From contig JADNRZ010000010.1 in the NCBI GenBank assembly GCA_015501605.1, positions 620,001 through 684,000 of the forward strand: a stretch of DNA of 64,000 bases. Reading direction: 5' to 3'. The stretch comes from Panaeolus papilionaceus (Eukaryota; Basidiomycota; Agaricomycetes; Agaricales). Shown piece after piece: positions 49,785-63,009 of the stretch. Under the pieces are notes generated by a model. That model was not told where the DNA came from, did no database searches, and saw only the letters and a list, made by a program, of their open reading frames with translations. Each line of letters starts with the position of its first letter. The first letter of the stretch is position 1. A program made the position numbers and the translations under genes.

Positions 49785-51068
49785 ATGGCCGCTGTCCCGC
49801 AGCTCCCAAACCCCACAACACCTATGGCACTCTTGCCACCAGATCTTGCTTTTCAGGTGACAATATCCTCGTATATTCTAGTAGGGTCATGTGGAGTACG
49901 TATTAGTTAGAAGAAATCACTTGTAACCTACATGCTAAGTACGACTCAAAGGTGCTAGTCTGGGACCTCCTTGATAACATCACTAGCGACTTCCGGCTGC
50001 TGACCAAATATCGCATTGGTCCTGCCACTGTCATCTATTTCATTTCTCGGTGAGTGGCATGCACCGAGTGCTTGCAAATATGCGCTTAAATCTAATAACA
50101 CTTCAAATATTAGCCTGGGTTCCTTGGCTTATGTTCTCGGAAGTACCATCTTCGAAAGTACGTCAATACTTTTGGTCTTCGTCAAGGACGTCACTTATGG
50201 ATACTATCGCCTCACATTAAATCAGCCGCTGCCATTACACATAACTGTTTTGGATTCGACAAGGTCGTCTCCGGCCTCTACCCGGTTGCGATTGCACCAA
50301 CCGCACTTCTCTTTCTCTTCCGGGTTCGGGCTGTTTTTGACCGTAACAACTATGTTATCGGATTTTTCACGTTCATGTGGTTCGCTGTTCTCGCAGGGTG
50401 CATCGCCGTTACTCAGGGCGTTACTGGCGCAAATATCGGTCCAACCAAGTATTGTGTCAACGTTGGGTTGAAGCCCTACGCTGGCGCTGGAGGCATTATA
50501 CCCGTTGTCAACGATACCTTGGTATTTTTGGCGATCTCCTGGCGCCTACTAATGAACGCCCGCGTCGAGTTGGACTTGCACAAGGGGGTGAAAACGTTCG
50601 TTTTCGGAGATTACCTTCCCGCTTTTTCGAAGGCAATCTTTCAGGACGGTCAAGCATATTACCTGTAAGCTATCTCTGTGAACCTCTGTTTCGTAATTAC
50701 TCATGACGAGGCTGTGTAGGACAACGGTTACAACCAACTTGGTTGCTGTTATTATGTTCTGGATCACCGCGGTGCCCCCAACGTACCGCAGCATGTTTAC
50801 CATTCCTAACATTGCACTTATGAACATCATGGCATGTCGCGTCTTCCGCAAGACGAAGTTTGGCATTTTCCGAGAGACAGCTATATCGACAAGCCACATC
50901 ATTTCAACCAGGGTCACTCAGGGCATAAGCTCGAATAGCATCCCGTTGCATCTTCGCTCTGGTCCTAAAATCACCAAAGAGGTTATTACTGATCGTGACT
51001 TCGACACTATTGACATGGCTCGAAGCACACATAGCGGTGGTAATAGCAAGAAAAGTGACTGGGTTTAA
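49785..51068 (+). CDS. DUF6533-type seven-helix membrane protein, cluster copy 1
   Basis: Exons 49785-49895, 49952-50049, 50114-50157, 50226-50664 and 50720-51068 give 346 aa. It is close to the two copies downstream over its full length: VLVWDLLDNI, LGSLAYVLGSTIFE, FLFRVRAVFDRNNYV, QGVTGANIGPTKYC, GGIIPVVNDTLVFLAISWR, DYLPAFSKAIFQDGQ and NIMACRVFRKTKFG. Seven helices are predicted, with a polar C-terminal tail ending DWV. The function of this family is unknown. Its place between the P450 and the enoyl reductase puts it inside the biosynthetic cluster. Confidence 0.88.
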
Positions 51069-52153
51069 TACTTTGGGACATTCGAACGTATCCTATGTAT
51101 TTAATGTATTTAACGGTCATACATGCATGGACTGGGGCAGGATAAAATTCAATCTGTTAGATCGAATATATAATTATTTATTCAAATTCCATTTAACGAT
51201 CTACCAGCCAAACCCCTGGTGATGATTTCGTGGAACAAAGGGTACCTCAACCTTACAGCTGTTCTCGAAAATGATGAGATTCGTGAATTTAATTCGCGTG
51301 TGTCCTAAAAGGAGACCTGTGCTCACGTCATGACATCGTCCCAGAATCAGCACATACAGCGCAGGAATGGTGCAAGAGCAAGCAGCGGGGCTTTGGGGCG
51401 ACGTCATAGATGCGAGCGCAAATTACCCTTTGGGGACGTGGGCAGAACCGAATGAAATTGCGAATCTCATTATTTTCGAGAACTGCGGTAATCATAATGT
51501 CCAGAGGTCATACTGATTGCTTAATGGACGATTTGAACAGAATAATATTTATTTATCTCGTATAAGGCTAAACACACACCAAACAGACCACTTTCAAAGT
51601 TTTGCCACCCGCGGTGAGTTGCGTTACCAAATTCGGTTTAGCCCTTCGAAGAACTCGAAGCGAAACCTGTCGATGGACGCGTTCCCAATGGAATGCGCTT
51701 TTCAAGGAAAATAAATCCCTGAAATTTTGTTGAATGCAGAAATCGATGATTGGCCCGTGAGTGAGCTATGGCTATACTGGGGCAAGGGTGACACGCTCCA
51801 TCAGGAAAGAAGCACGTCAGGTGGAGGTCCACCAAAAAAAATGGCAAATAAACGCTCCGTATCACTGATTCGCAGGCCAAACTTGTTGAAATGCCACTGT
51901 TTCCATCGCTAATAATACTCCTCAAAGTGATCTCAGCACAACGACTGAATTGATACGGGTTGGAGTGGCAAGGAGCACCTATTTTTGGAACCTTCAGCCG
52001 CCACGGACAGGTAGATCGTCAAAACGACTCCGCTTATAAATACAGTACCATGTTTCGAGGTCGAAGGCACAGCCTTCATCCCCTTCACCTCTTGCAATCA
52101 CTGGTGCGTCTGGCACTCAGCACCCATTCGTTCTTTCTTCTTCCACTTCAGTT
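51069..52153. other. Intergenic region with duplicated promoter block at its 3' end
   Basis: About 1.1 kb. The last 300 bp are similar to the region in front of the next DUF6533 copy and are described separately. The rest shows only shadow frames. Confidence 0.5.
51859..52153 (+). promoter_or_regulatory. Duplicated promoter/5' leader block, copy A
   Basis: Matches the block before the gene at 54109. Shared words in the same order are GTATCACTGATTCG (51859), a CTATTTTTGGA-type stretch, AACGACTCCG followed by a TTATAAA box (about 52024-52040), and CCCATTCGTTCTTTCTT (about 52123) just before the start codon. The TTATAAA box sits about 115 bp before the ATG in both copies. Confidence 0.65.
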
Positions 52154-53410
52154 ATGGCCGAGTTACTACCCAACCCTACGACGCCCATGGCATTTCTACC
52201 ACCGGATCTGGCATTCCAGGTGACAATATCCTCCTACATCCTCGTTGGATCCTGTGGGGTAGGTCAAATAGTCTAATTTGAGGCGAATTTACAAAAGCTA
52301 AGCTATACTGATAGGTCTTAGTCTGGGACATCCTCGATAATCTAACGGGGGATTATAAGCTCTTGACCAAGCATCACGTAGGTCTTGCAACTATCGCATA
52401 CTTTGTTTCTCGGTACGCAGTATTTACTTCCATCCTACTAGTCGCTATTAACACTATCCACAGACTGGGATCATTGGGATATGTGCTCGCTAGCACAATC
52501 TTTGAAAGTAAGCTCCCAAATATGCATGTAGAGCATCGTTAGCTCACCTTATTCAAAAATAGCTGCTGGTATCACGGACAACTGCAATCACTTTGATCAG
52601 GTCGTCACCACTTTCTATCCTCTTGCTATCCCGATGACTGCCCTTCTCTTCCTTTTCCGAGTTCGTGCCGTCTTCGACCGCAATAAATATGTCGTAGCAT
52701 TTTTCACCTTCATGTGGCTGGCTGTGCTCGGCGGCTGTATTACCGTAAGCCAAGGAGTAACTGGCGCTAATATCGGACCCACAAAATACTGCATCAACTT
52801 CGCCTTTAAGCCCTACATTGGGGCTGGAGGTATTATCCCAGTCGTCAACGACACCCTAGTGTTTTTGGCTATCTCCTGGCGCCTGTTGGCCAACGCTCGT
52901 ACTCAATTGGGACTCCAAACTCGCATGAACTTGAAGGAGTTGATTGCTGGCGACTACCTCCCGGCCTTTTCGAGGGCAATCTTTCAGGATGGACAAGCGT
53001 ATTACCTGTAAGCCGCCTGGTTTCTTTATTAATTTAGAGTTATCATTACCTACTTTTAACGAATTACTTCCAGAACGACGGTGACAACCAACCTGGTCGC
53101 CGTGATCATGTTCTACATCAATGTCGTACCACCAACATACCGCAGCATGTTTACGGTTCCCAATGTAGCGCTTATGAACATCATGGCGTGTCGAGTCTTC
53201 CGAAAGACGAAGTTTGGCGTCTTCCGGGAAGTAACCATATCGACGAGCCACTCGACAAAAGTTAGCCGCGGTAGGACTCCAAATGGTTTCGCCCTCCCTA
53301 TTCGATCTGCCCCCCATATTACGACCGAGGTCATTACCGATCGTGATTATGACACCATCGACATTACTCGTAGCATAGACGGTCACTCGAAGACAAAAGA
53401 TTGGGTATAA
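52154..53410 (+). CDS. DUF6533-type seven-helix membrane protein, cluster copy 2
   Basis: Exons 52154-52258, 52315-52412, 52464-52507, 52563-53007 and 53074-53410 give 342 aa. The N-terminus MAELLPNPTTPMAFLPPDL is nearly the same as in the copy at 54109, and the two genes are alike throughout, including long stretches around VTGANIGPTKYCINFAFKP. Seven helices are predicted; the tail ends KDWV. Exons of 105, 98, 44 and 337 nt equal those of the next copy. This is a recent tandem duplicate. Confidence 0.9.
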
Positions 53411-54108
53411 TGCGCTATCAAATTCTACTTAGAATGCGTATTTTCTGTAGCGAGATGTATTGTAGTAAAAGAGTATAGGCTCTACATCGATAATTGGGCA
53501 TAATATTATTTTTACTTATTTAGATTTTCTCTATGCCTCGTCTTATTAATTCATATAAGATCAGTGTTAGATAGTTTAACTACCTTGTGATAATGATTTT
53601 AGCTTGTCCTGGGAGTGACCAGTGATGTCTCACCATGACACCATGTCAAAACTTCAACTTAAAACTGATGGTCATGCTGGGTAGCATGCTATCACTACGG
53701 GAAATTGTTTCCCAGATCGGCAGCTATACTGTGAACTTACAGTGATCATATTGGATCCCCTTTTCTCGATGAACGGGATCGCAATATGCTCAGCGTATAA
53801 TCAGATGCCCACTGTGGTATCACTGATTCGTGGGCTAAACTTGTTAGAATGCCACACTTCCCTTCCCACCGCCTAATAATACTTATCAAGTGATGGTGGC
53901 ACAAGCACTGATTTTTTTAGGGGTGGGTAAAAAGCAGTGGCTATTTTTGGAGCCTTCCACGAAAAGGCGGATTGCAGCAACGACTCCGGTTATAAAACCG
54001 TATCACGCTTCGAGGTTGGGGGCTTGGTTTCCATTCCCCACAGCCCATACAATCCCTGGTGTATCTGGCGTTCAACGCCCATTCGTTCTTTCTTTTCCAA
54101 CTTCAGCT
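53411..54108. other. Spacer between tandem DUF6533 copies
   Basis: About 700 bp, no gene. The 3' half from 53817 is the second copy of the duplicated promoter block. Confidence 0.5.
53817..54108 (+). promoter_or_regulatory. Duplicated promoter/5' leader block, copy B
   Basis: Second copy of the block at 51859-52153, with the same ordered words: GTATCACTGATTCG (53817), GGCTATTTTTGGAGCC, AACGACTCCGGTTATAAA (about 53979) and CCCATTCGTTCTTTCTT shortly before the ATG. Conservation of the TTATAAA spacing suggests that both copies still respond to the same signals. Confidence 0.65.
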
Positions 54109-55375
54109 ATGGCCGAATTACTACCCAATCCTCTGACGCCTATGGCACTTCTACCACCGGATCTAGCTTTCCAGGTTACTATATCCACGTATATCCTTGT
54201 TGGATCCTGTGGGGTAAGTAGATAATCGAGCTGAGAGGCGCATTTGTACTTAACTAAGCCCCATTAGGTCTTAGTCTGGGACATCCTTGATAACCTCACA
54301 GGGGATTTTAGACTCTTGACCAAATATCCCATAGGTCTTGCTACCGTCGCTTATTTTGTTTCTCGGTAGATGGTGTTTAGTACTTCAATTCTACTCATCA
54401 GAACTGATGTGATTACGAAACTACAGTCTGGGATCTTTGGGATACGCGCTTACCAGCACAATCTACGAAAGTAAGCTCGTCCATCCGAACATGCGTGGAG
54501 AACAATGTTAACATACAAGAAACGATCATAGCCGCTGCTATCACGAATGACTGCAACCACTTTTTTCACATAGTCAGCGCCTTCTATCCCCTTGCCATCC
54601 CAATGACCGCCCTTCTTTTCCTGTTCCGAGTTCGTGCCGTCTTCGACCGCAATAATTATATTGTAGCGTTTTTCACGTTCATGTGGCTGGCCGTGCTCGG
54701 AGGCTGTATTGCCGTCAGTCAAGGAGTAACTGGCGCAAATATTGGGCCCACGAAGTACTGTATCAACGCCGCTTTTAAGCCTTACATTGGAGCTGGAGGC
54801 ATAATCCCAGTCGTCAACGACACCCTAGTGTTTTTGGCTATCTCCTGGCGCCTGTTGTCTAACGCACGTGTTCAAATGGGACTCCAGACTACGATGAAGG
54901 CTTTTGTTTCCGGAGACTATCTCCCGGCCTTTTCGAAGGCCATCTTTCAAGATGGACAGGTGTATTATCTGTGAGTCGCCTCACTTCCCGCTGAATGATC
55001 ATTGCTACTAGGCGGATTCTAACCATGCTAACTTCCAGAACAACGGTGACATCCAACCTGGTTGTCGTAATTATGTTCTACATCGATGCTGTACCCCCAG
55101 TATATCGCAGCATGTTTACGGTTCCCAACGTCGCCCTTATGAACATCATGGCATGTCGTGTCTTCCGAAAGACGAAATTTGGTGTCTTCCGGGAGACAAC
55201 CGTATCTTCAAGTCAGTGGACAAGATCTATTCAGGGTAGGACTCCAAATGGGTTTCCCCTCCCAATTCGTTCTGGCCCTCATATTACGACTGAGGTCCTT
55301 ACCAATCACGACTTTGACACCAGCGATGTTACTCATAGCACAGATAGTCCTCCAAAGTCGAAGCATTGGGTATGA
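54109..55375 (+). CDS. DUF6533-type seven-helix membrane protein, cluster copy 3
   Basis: Exons 54109-54213, 54268-54365, 54427-54470, 54532-54970 and 55039-55375 give 340 aa. Family landmarks are present in order: VLVWDILDNLTG, LGSLGYALTSTIYE, FRVRAVFDRNNYIV, GGIIPVVNDTLVFLAISWR, YRSMFTVPNVALMNIMACR. Seven helices are predicted, and the cytoplasmic tail ends KHWV. It differs from copy 2 mainly in the first extracellular loop and the tail. Confidence 0.9.
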
Positions 55376-55744
55376 TACCCTATCGATGTGTACATCGGGA
55401 TATTTTGCAGAGCAAAACCCACAACACCAGAACCTGGGCTCTACCGTATCGTGTGTGTATTTTTATTTTTATTTAGCTTTGATGTATCCTTGCTTTTCAC
55501 AAAATCAGAGTGCGGTGACTACGTATCTTGTGAGAATGATTATGAGTCTGTCTGAGAGTGACATCTGACCCTGTCAAATAAAGTTGACATCAACTCGAAA
55601 GCAGATGTTTCATGCCGCTGGGAGCTGAGACCCAAGATACACTCACAAGGACCACTGTGTTTATTCTATGAAGCCACAGCTTATGTTGATCACCATTTAC
55701 TAACACGGCGCTTTCGTATATATCTATCTGCACAGCACAAGTCG
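55376..55744. other. Convergent intergenic spacer
   Basis: About 370 bp between the 3' ends of a DUF6533 gene (+) and the enoyl reductase gene (-). No gene seen. Confidence 0.5.
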
Positions 55745-57108
55745 TTACAACGGGGCTCTTGTCCCCAAAACGCCATCATCAGCAGGGGTGTCAGATATTC
55801 TAAATACCAGTTTCTCCGCGTGAACCTAGAAAGGAGCCCATTTTGATTAAATCATTCAAACGATCAAAGCCGAGCTCGTACCTTACTAGACCGCATCAAT
55901 GTAACGCCTTGGTCAATGCCTGCCAATCCCCCAGGAATAACCCTGATTGGACCTAATCGAAGCTTTTTCTCCGCGAGAAGCTGAGTTATCAGCTGACTAT
56001 ACCGGACACCCTGTGCATAAAGCTCCGGGCTAGCGGGAACATGGATCCCAGGAAGATCAACAGTCTACGGCCAAACCAAAACCGAATCGCAATCAGTTAG
56101 CGCCCATCACAATATCAACCTGATTTGATACGAACCTCTCCAAATATCGTAAACACGTGGACAAACTCCGTAGTGACACCCTGCTTGCGAGAATTGTATG
56201 GTAGCATGGTTACGATCTTACCTCCCTCCTTGCTTAGCGACCCACTAATCTGTCCAGGAGTCGTTCCGGAGCTGAAACAGTCGATGGCAGATCGCAGTTC
56301 CCCTTTGGTTGATGAGAATATCCTTTTCTGAGTCCTCGAATCGTTGTAATCGTAGACCTCTTCCGCACCAAGACTCTTGACGAGGTCGAAATTGGCAGGG
56401 GACGATGTAGAGATAACACGCAACCCAGAAAGTGCAGCCAGTTGAACTGCGTATTGCCCTGTCGAAGAGGATCCCGACCAGATCAAGATATCCCTCCGTT
56501 CTTCGGTTCTATCCTTCTCATATGGAGTTGGTAGGTCAAGGACTTGATACAGCGCCTGACAAGCAGCGATGCATGAGGTGCCAAGCTGTGCTGCATCTTC
56601 AAACGTGATGTCGTCTGGCAGCGAGAACACCAGAGCGGGATCAGCGACAAGGTATTCCGAGAATGACCCAGTGAGCCCGATATCTAAACGTTAGCAATTG
56701 ACACAGATTTCAATTTTATCAGACATTCGGCATCAGGAAATATTGAACAATGCAAGACTTACTGCCACGAACTGTGCCTGAAATCCTATCCCCAACGCGA
56801 GCCGAGTGCGCTGGCACAGCAGAGCCAGTTGATATAACAACCCCCGCAAAATCTCCTCCCAATATATTTCCGCGTTTCTTCTGAAGAATCGTGGACTTGT
56901 CTGGAAATGAAGCATCGTTTTGATCTCTGAATTATATCCATGGGTACTGATCAATAAGAGCCTCACAGTCAATATGGTTGAGGGCGCAAGCTTTGACTTG
57001 CACTAGTATTTCCGTGGATTTGAGCGTTGGCGTTAGAATTTCTTGGAGACTATATCCCCCATCGTCTGTCGATACAACAGCGCGCATTGTTTGAGGAAAG
57101 ATAGTCAT
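55745..57108 (-). CDS. Zinc-independent MDR-family oxidoreductase, trans-enoyl reductase-like (LovC type)
   Basis: Exons 56967-57108, 56763-56900, 56136-56683, 55882-56064 and 55745-55825 give 363 aa, the length typical of stand-alone enoyl reductases of fungal polyketide pathways. It starts MTIFPQTMRAVV, followed by the GroES-like fold (ACALNHIDYKS, ILGGDFAGVV, VGDRISG). The cofactor domain has IWSGSSSTGQYAVQLA, then LVKSLGAEEVYDYND. The zinc-ligand Cys/His set of alcohol dehydrogenases is missing. The C-terminus has the GLAGIDQGVTLMRSSKVHAEKLVFRI region. Such enzymes work on chains held by a polyketide synthase whose own ER is absent, which fits the synthase at 35.6-44.7 kb. A role in another pathway cannot be excluded. 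Confidence 0.88.
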
Positions 57109-57853
57109 GGCGGAGTACTGAGAACGTTGTGGATAAGGTATTTGCGAAACCGAGCAGAGAGGTATATTCTATGCTATCGCAGTATAGTTAAAAATAGTCC
57201 CCAGTCCGAAATATTGTAAACAATTTCTAAGTTATAATGAGGGTCTCAATGGATACGCGCGATTTTGGGTCCAGTATCGTAGATCTTGAACTCGACTGTC
57301 ATCCCATGCTGAGCCCGTGGTATGGCAATGGGTATTTGGGATTGCTATGCCCCTTTTAGCGTCAGAGATCTCAGGACAGCAAATAGCCGCTCAAGCGGAT
57401 ACATCGGATGTAAGTGATCTATTCATTCCAGCCATGAGAAGTCGAGAACTGGTGCCGGGCTTCTGATACTGGTACTATTGATGTTGATATCAAAAGTGGG
57501 CAATGGACATATATGTATAGCTTCCGAAGGCGCCCCAAAGGAACGGAGTAGATGATATTGATATTGATTCTAAAAATAGCTTTCGCTAATAGCACAAGCA
57601 AAAAAGGAACGAAACGCCGCTAAAGGTTCCGGCTTCGACTTTCACTGGAGGTGCAATCCTCAGCAGTAGCCGGCGGTGACAGGGAAGCCGTTGACACCTT
57701 TGAAGTTTCTCTTTGTTCCTGCAAGGTCGGCTCAAAGAATCCCTGAATACACCGCAGTATGAATTCAGCGCCGTATTGTTACGGGGTTAACAGATATATT
57801 ACAAGTCTAGAAATAATGCATATGGAATGGTCAATGTCGTGATTAACTAATAA
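57109..57853. other. Intergenic region
   Basis: About 750 bp between the enoyl reductase start (-) and the transporter 3' end (-). No gene supported; it holds the enoyl reductase promoter. Confidence 0.5.
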
Positions 57854-59864
57854 CTATACAGAGTCTGTGGGAGTCCCCGGCTTCTCCTCGGAGGCAGCTT
57901 GACTCGAGCTTCGGGATTCGGAAATGGGTTCGGCGGGGGAGGGGGAGCCAGGAATCTGGACTGGTCGACGCTTCATGAAAATGAGTAGCATGATTCCCAA
58001 CACTGCATCAAAGGCGACGATAAACCAAAGACCAGCTGCTCGTCCCTGGAACCCTGTTGGGCCGCCATGACTCTTCTCAACACTGGTTTGGATGGAAGTC
58101 GTGATAGCGATGCCAGCTGCTGCTCCCGTTTGGAGGACTGAAACGAACAATCCTGATATGATACCAGAGATTTCTGGGGGGTATTCGCCAGGAGTGCGAT
58201 ACTAAGTTGAATTCCATGACGTGTTAGAATATATTGGTGGAGTAATAAACGGAGAACTGCACTCACTTTGTCGTCGCGTAAATCGTAGCGGCTCCGGCAG
58301 TACCCAGTAAAAATCCGGGGAAGGTAAAGCGCCAATACCGTGCTTTTGTGTCTCCGAATGGTAAGAGAATAGTGCCCACAATAATAAGAACGAATCCTAT
58401 GGAGATAACGTCCTTCAAAGGCAATTTGGCCTGCAGCGCCGTGGCAATGCCTACTGCGGGTATGATCCCCAAGGCAATCGGCAAGCTAGATAATTGAGGG
58501 AGTCAATTTGGAGCGATTTACGCGACGTGAAGGAAATCGTACAAATGAACGCCTGTGTTGATTGGTGACCAGCCGTATACTGTTTCCCAGAGCCACGAAT
58601 ACATGGGGTAAATAGACCCCCAGTACATGAATGGGCACAGAGATATTATGATCAGGATTGCGATATTTTCATATCTCCAAATCTTAGGAGGTCTATTGTA
58701 GAGGTCAGTTGTGAGTGAATGTCGAATTACTGGGAAGACTCACAATGCTGCCTGATATTCAGGTGTATATGCCTCCCAGACAAAGAACAAAAGCATGATG
58801 AAAATGGATATTATGAGTGGGGCGAGTACTTCGGCGGACCCCCAGCCATCGATGGATCCAGACGTCAATGCAAAAATGAAAAGAATCAAAGAAACTGTAA
58901 CTTTGTCAGAGAATTAAGATAGCAGTACAAAACCAGAGCACTGACTGGCGAAAAGCGTGACGCCGAAGACATCGAGGCGCTTGAACTTTGACCCAAATGA
59001 TTCAGAGGAACTGCTACCTCGACTGTTAGGAACGAGGACCAGTATTCCAGCTGTTATCGAAAATGACACAATGGCGCTGAAGTAGAACACCCATGGCCAC
59101 GACACAAAAGTAACGAACAACGCTCCAATTATAAGCCCAAAGACTGGCCAGGAAAGTGTTAAGTACGATAGATAACATGTTGTAGAAGTCAACGTACCTC
59201 CGCCGAGAGCACCCATTGCCCCAAAGATAGAAATAGCTTTCGCTTGCTCAGCAGGGTCAGGATACATATGGACAATGAGATGTTGTGCTGAGGGAATGGT
59301 AAGCGCTCCGCCTAAGTGAATACGTCGCATCAGAATACAGGGATTAAAAAACCAGAGGATGTACAAACCAACGCCCATCAATGCCCGGAAAATAATGAGA
59401 GGAATTTGGGCACGAAGAAACCCTGCTCCTAGACCGAATGCCCCCATGATGAGAGCCCCCACGATAAAAACATATTCTACAAATTGCTTAGCAGGTTGAA
59501 GTAAGCATGGTACGACGAACTCACTTGGATTATAGAGGTCAGAAACACGACCGCTCTAAATATGCAGCGTCAGAATGAAACTCAGAGCACATCACAGAGA
59601 ACGTACAATCAGCAGCAGGGCTGCGAATGTAAGCTGGTAGGCTGCTAGTAGCCATGCACTTCTGCTCACTGAGATGTTGAGCTGATCGGATATGGGAGGA
59701 ATGGCAGAAAAGAGCGACGAATTGTTGAAGGTGTCCAAGAACAAGGCAAAACACAAAATTGCAAGCACCGACGCCTTGCGAGATTTGGATATATCCTTCA
59801 GGAAGGCGAAGGCGCTGACCTGATGGGTCGGGGGCTTTGACTCTGGCTTGAGCTCAGACTCCAT
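57854..59864 (-). CDS. MFS drug:H+ antiporter-like transporter with a one-base frameshift
   Basis: Nine exons: 59607-59864, 59525-59555, 59369-59476, 59198-59311, 58946-59143, 58744-58900, 58543-58692, 58267-58485 and 57854-58201. They would encode about 527 aa with 12-14 helices. Features: MESELKPESK start, LAILCFALFLDTFNNS helix 1, ISVSRSAWLLAAYQL, SGRVSDLYNPK (the loop 2-3 MFS motif), RALMGVGGALTIPSAQHL, and IYATTNIALLANTP in the late half. The last exon needs one base more than is present: after NIALLANTP the frame breaks within a run of six G (58176-58181 on the plus strand). Seven would restore the family's PPE reading and the following SGLFVSVLQTGAAAGIAI helix. Either the allele is damaged or the base run was miscalled. 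The likely role is export of the cluster product. Confidence 0.85.
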
Positions 59865-60885
59865 CGTTTGGTAGTTGGCTGGGTTCAACGAGGAATGTGA
59901 AAGTGTGAGAGAGCTTGCTCAAGGACGTGGTCGTAGTGGGTATATAGCGCTTCCACAAAACCTGAGATCACTTTAGACATACTGCAGTCACGAAGCACTG
60001 CTTAGCGAATGAAACTTGGAATAAGAAGATCCAAAAATAGGTGCACCACTCGAATGCTCACACTACTTCTAACCAACCGCGGGTTCTCTGATCAGAATGA
60101 AATTCCACACTGCAGGCTGCATCAAATCTAAGCGCAATTGTGGTTACTCCGTAACTTGAAACAGCCCCAGAAGCTTGTAAGAGGCCACAGCTCGGAAAAT
60201 AGGCTCACCAACTAAAGCACCAAGACGACCACTTTGACTCGTTCATCTCATTCAACACAGTGAAGAAGTCCGCCGGTGTTGGGATCATAGCGTTGACAGT
60301 CTTGGTAATATCTCGATTGCTTCTCGGTGACGATATGTAGGCCAAAATTGCGAGTATACACATTGCAAGATCGAAGACATTTTTAGCCCTTCCCAGAATG
60401 GTGAATGAGGATAAGGTTGTGCACGGAAGTCCGGTCTGAGATTCAAAGTGGTTCAACATGAGAACAAGGACCTCGAACACCTGTGACAGTTACATATGCT
60501 TAGGGTTCATCATTTCTTGACAATGATTGATGACATAGCTGCCGATAGCACAACCGCAGCCAGCATCCAACCGTCATCACCTTGGTTGATTTGAGTCTTT
60601 GATGGTTCTTCAAAAAATGTTGGAGCAGATGGGCGGTCATTTATTTCTGTTTCTTGCTAGGACATAGTCGAGAAGATATCTTCGCATATTTTCACACTCA
60701 GATCCAGGAAAGCATTTGGACACACCCTCTAATAGAAATGACTCGCATCACATTTTATGAGGCAGTAAGCGTATGGATCATTGGCTTATGTCCACGGTTC
60801 AATATTGAATCGCGTCCGACCTATATGAAGGCCCGACATTGTTCGAAGTGATTTCACCCAAAAAACCTTAACAACTTTCAATCCA
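59865..60885. other. Intergenic region with one weak minus-strand open segment
   Basis: About 1 kb between the transporter (-) and the halogenase (+), expected to hold both promoters. A minus-strand segment at 60205-60480 (including FDLAMCILAILAY) looks mildly protein-like and is preceded by an AG acceptor. No start exon could be joined to it, so I do not call a gene. Confidence 0.4.

Positions 60886-63009
<2,124 letters not shown>

Noticed and set aside
60205..60480. Possible small minus-strand gene before the halogenase
   Set aside because: Its start is not an ATG, and no upstream exon with a start codon could be joined.
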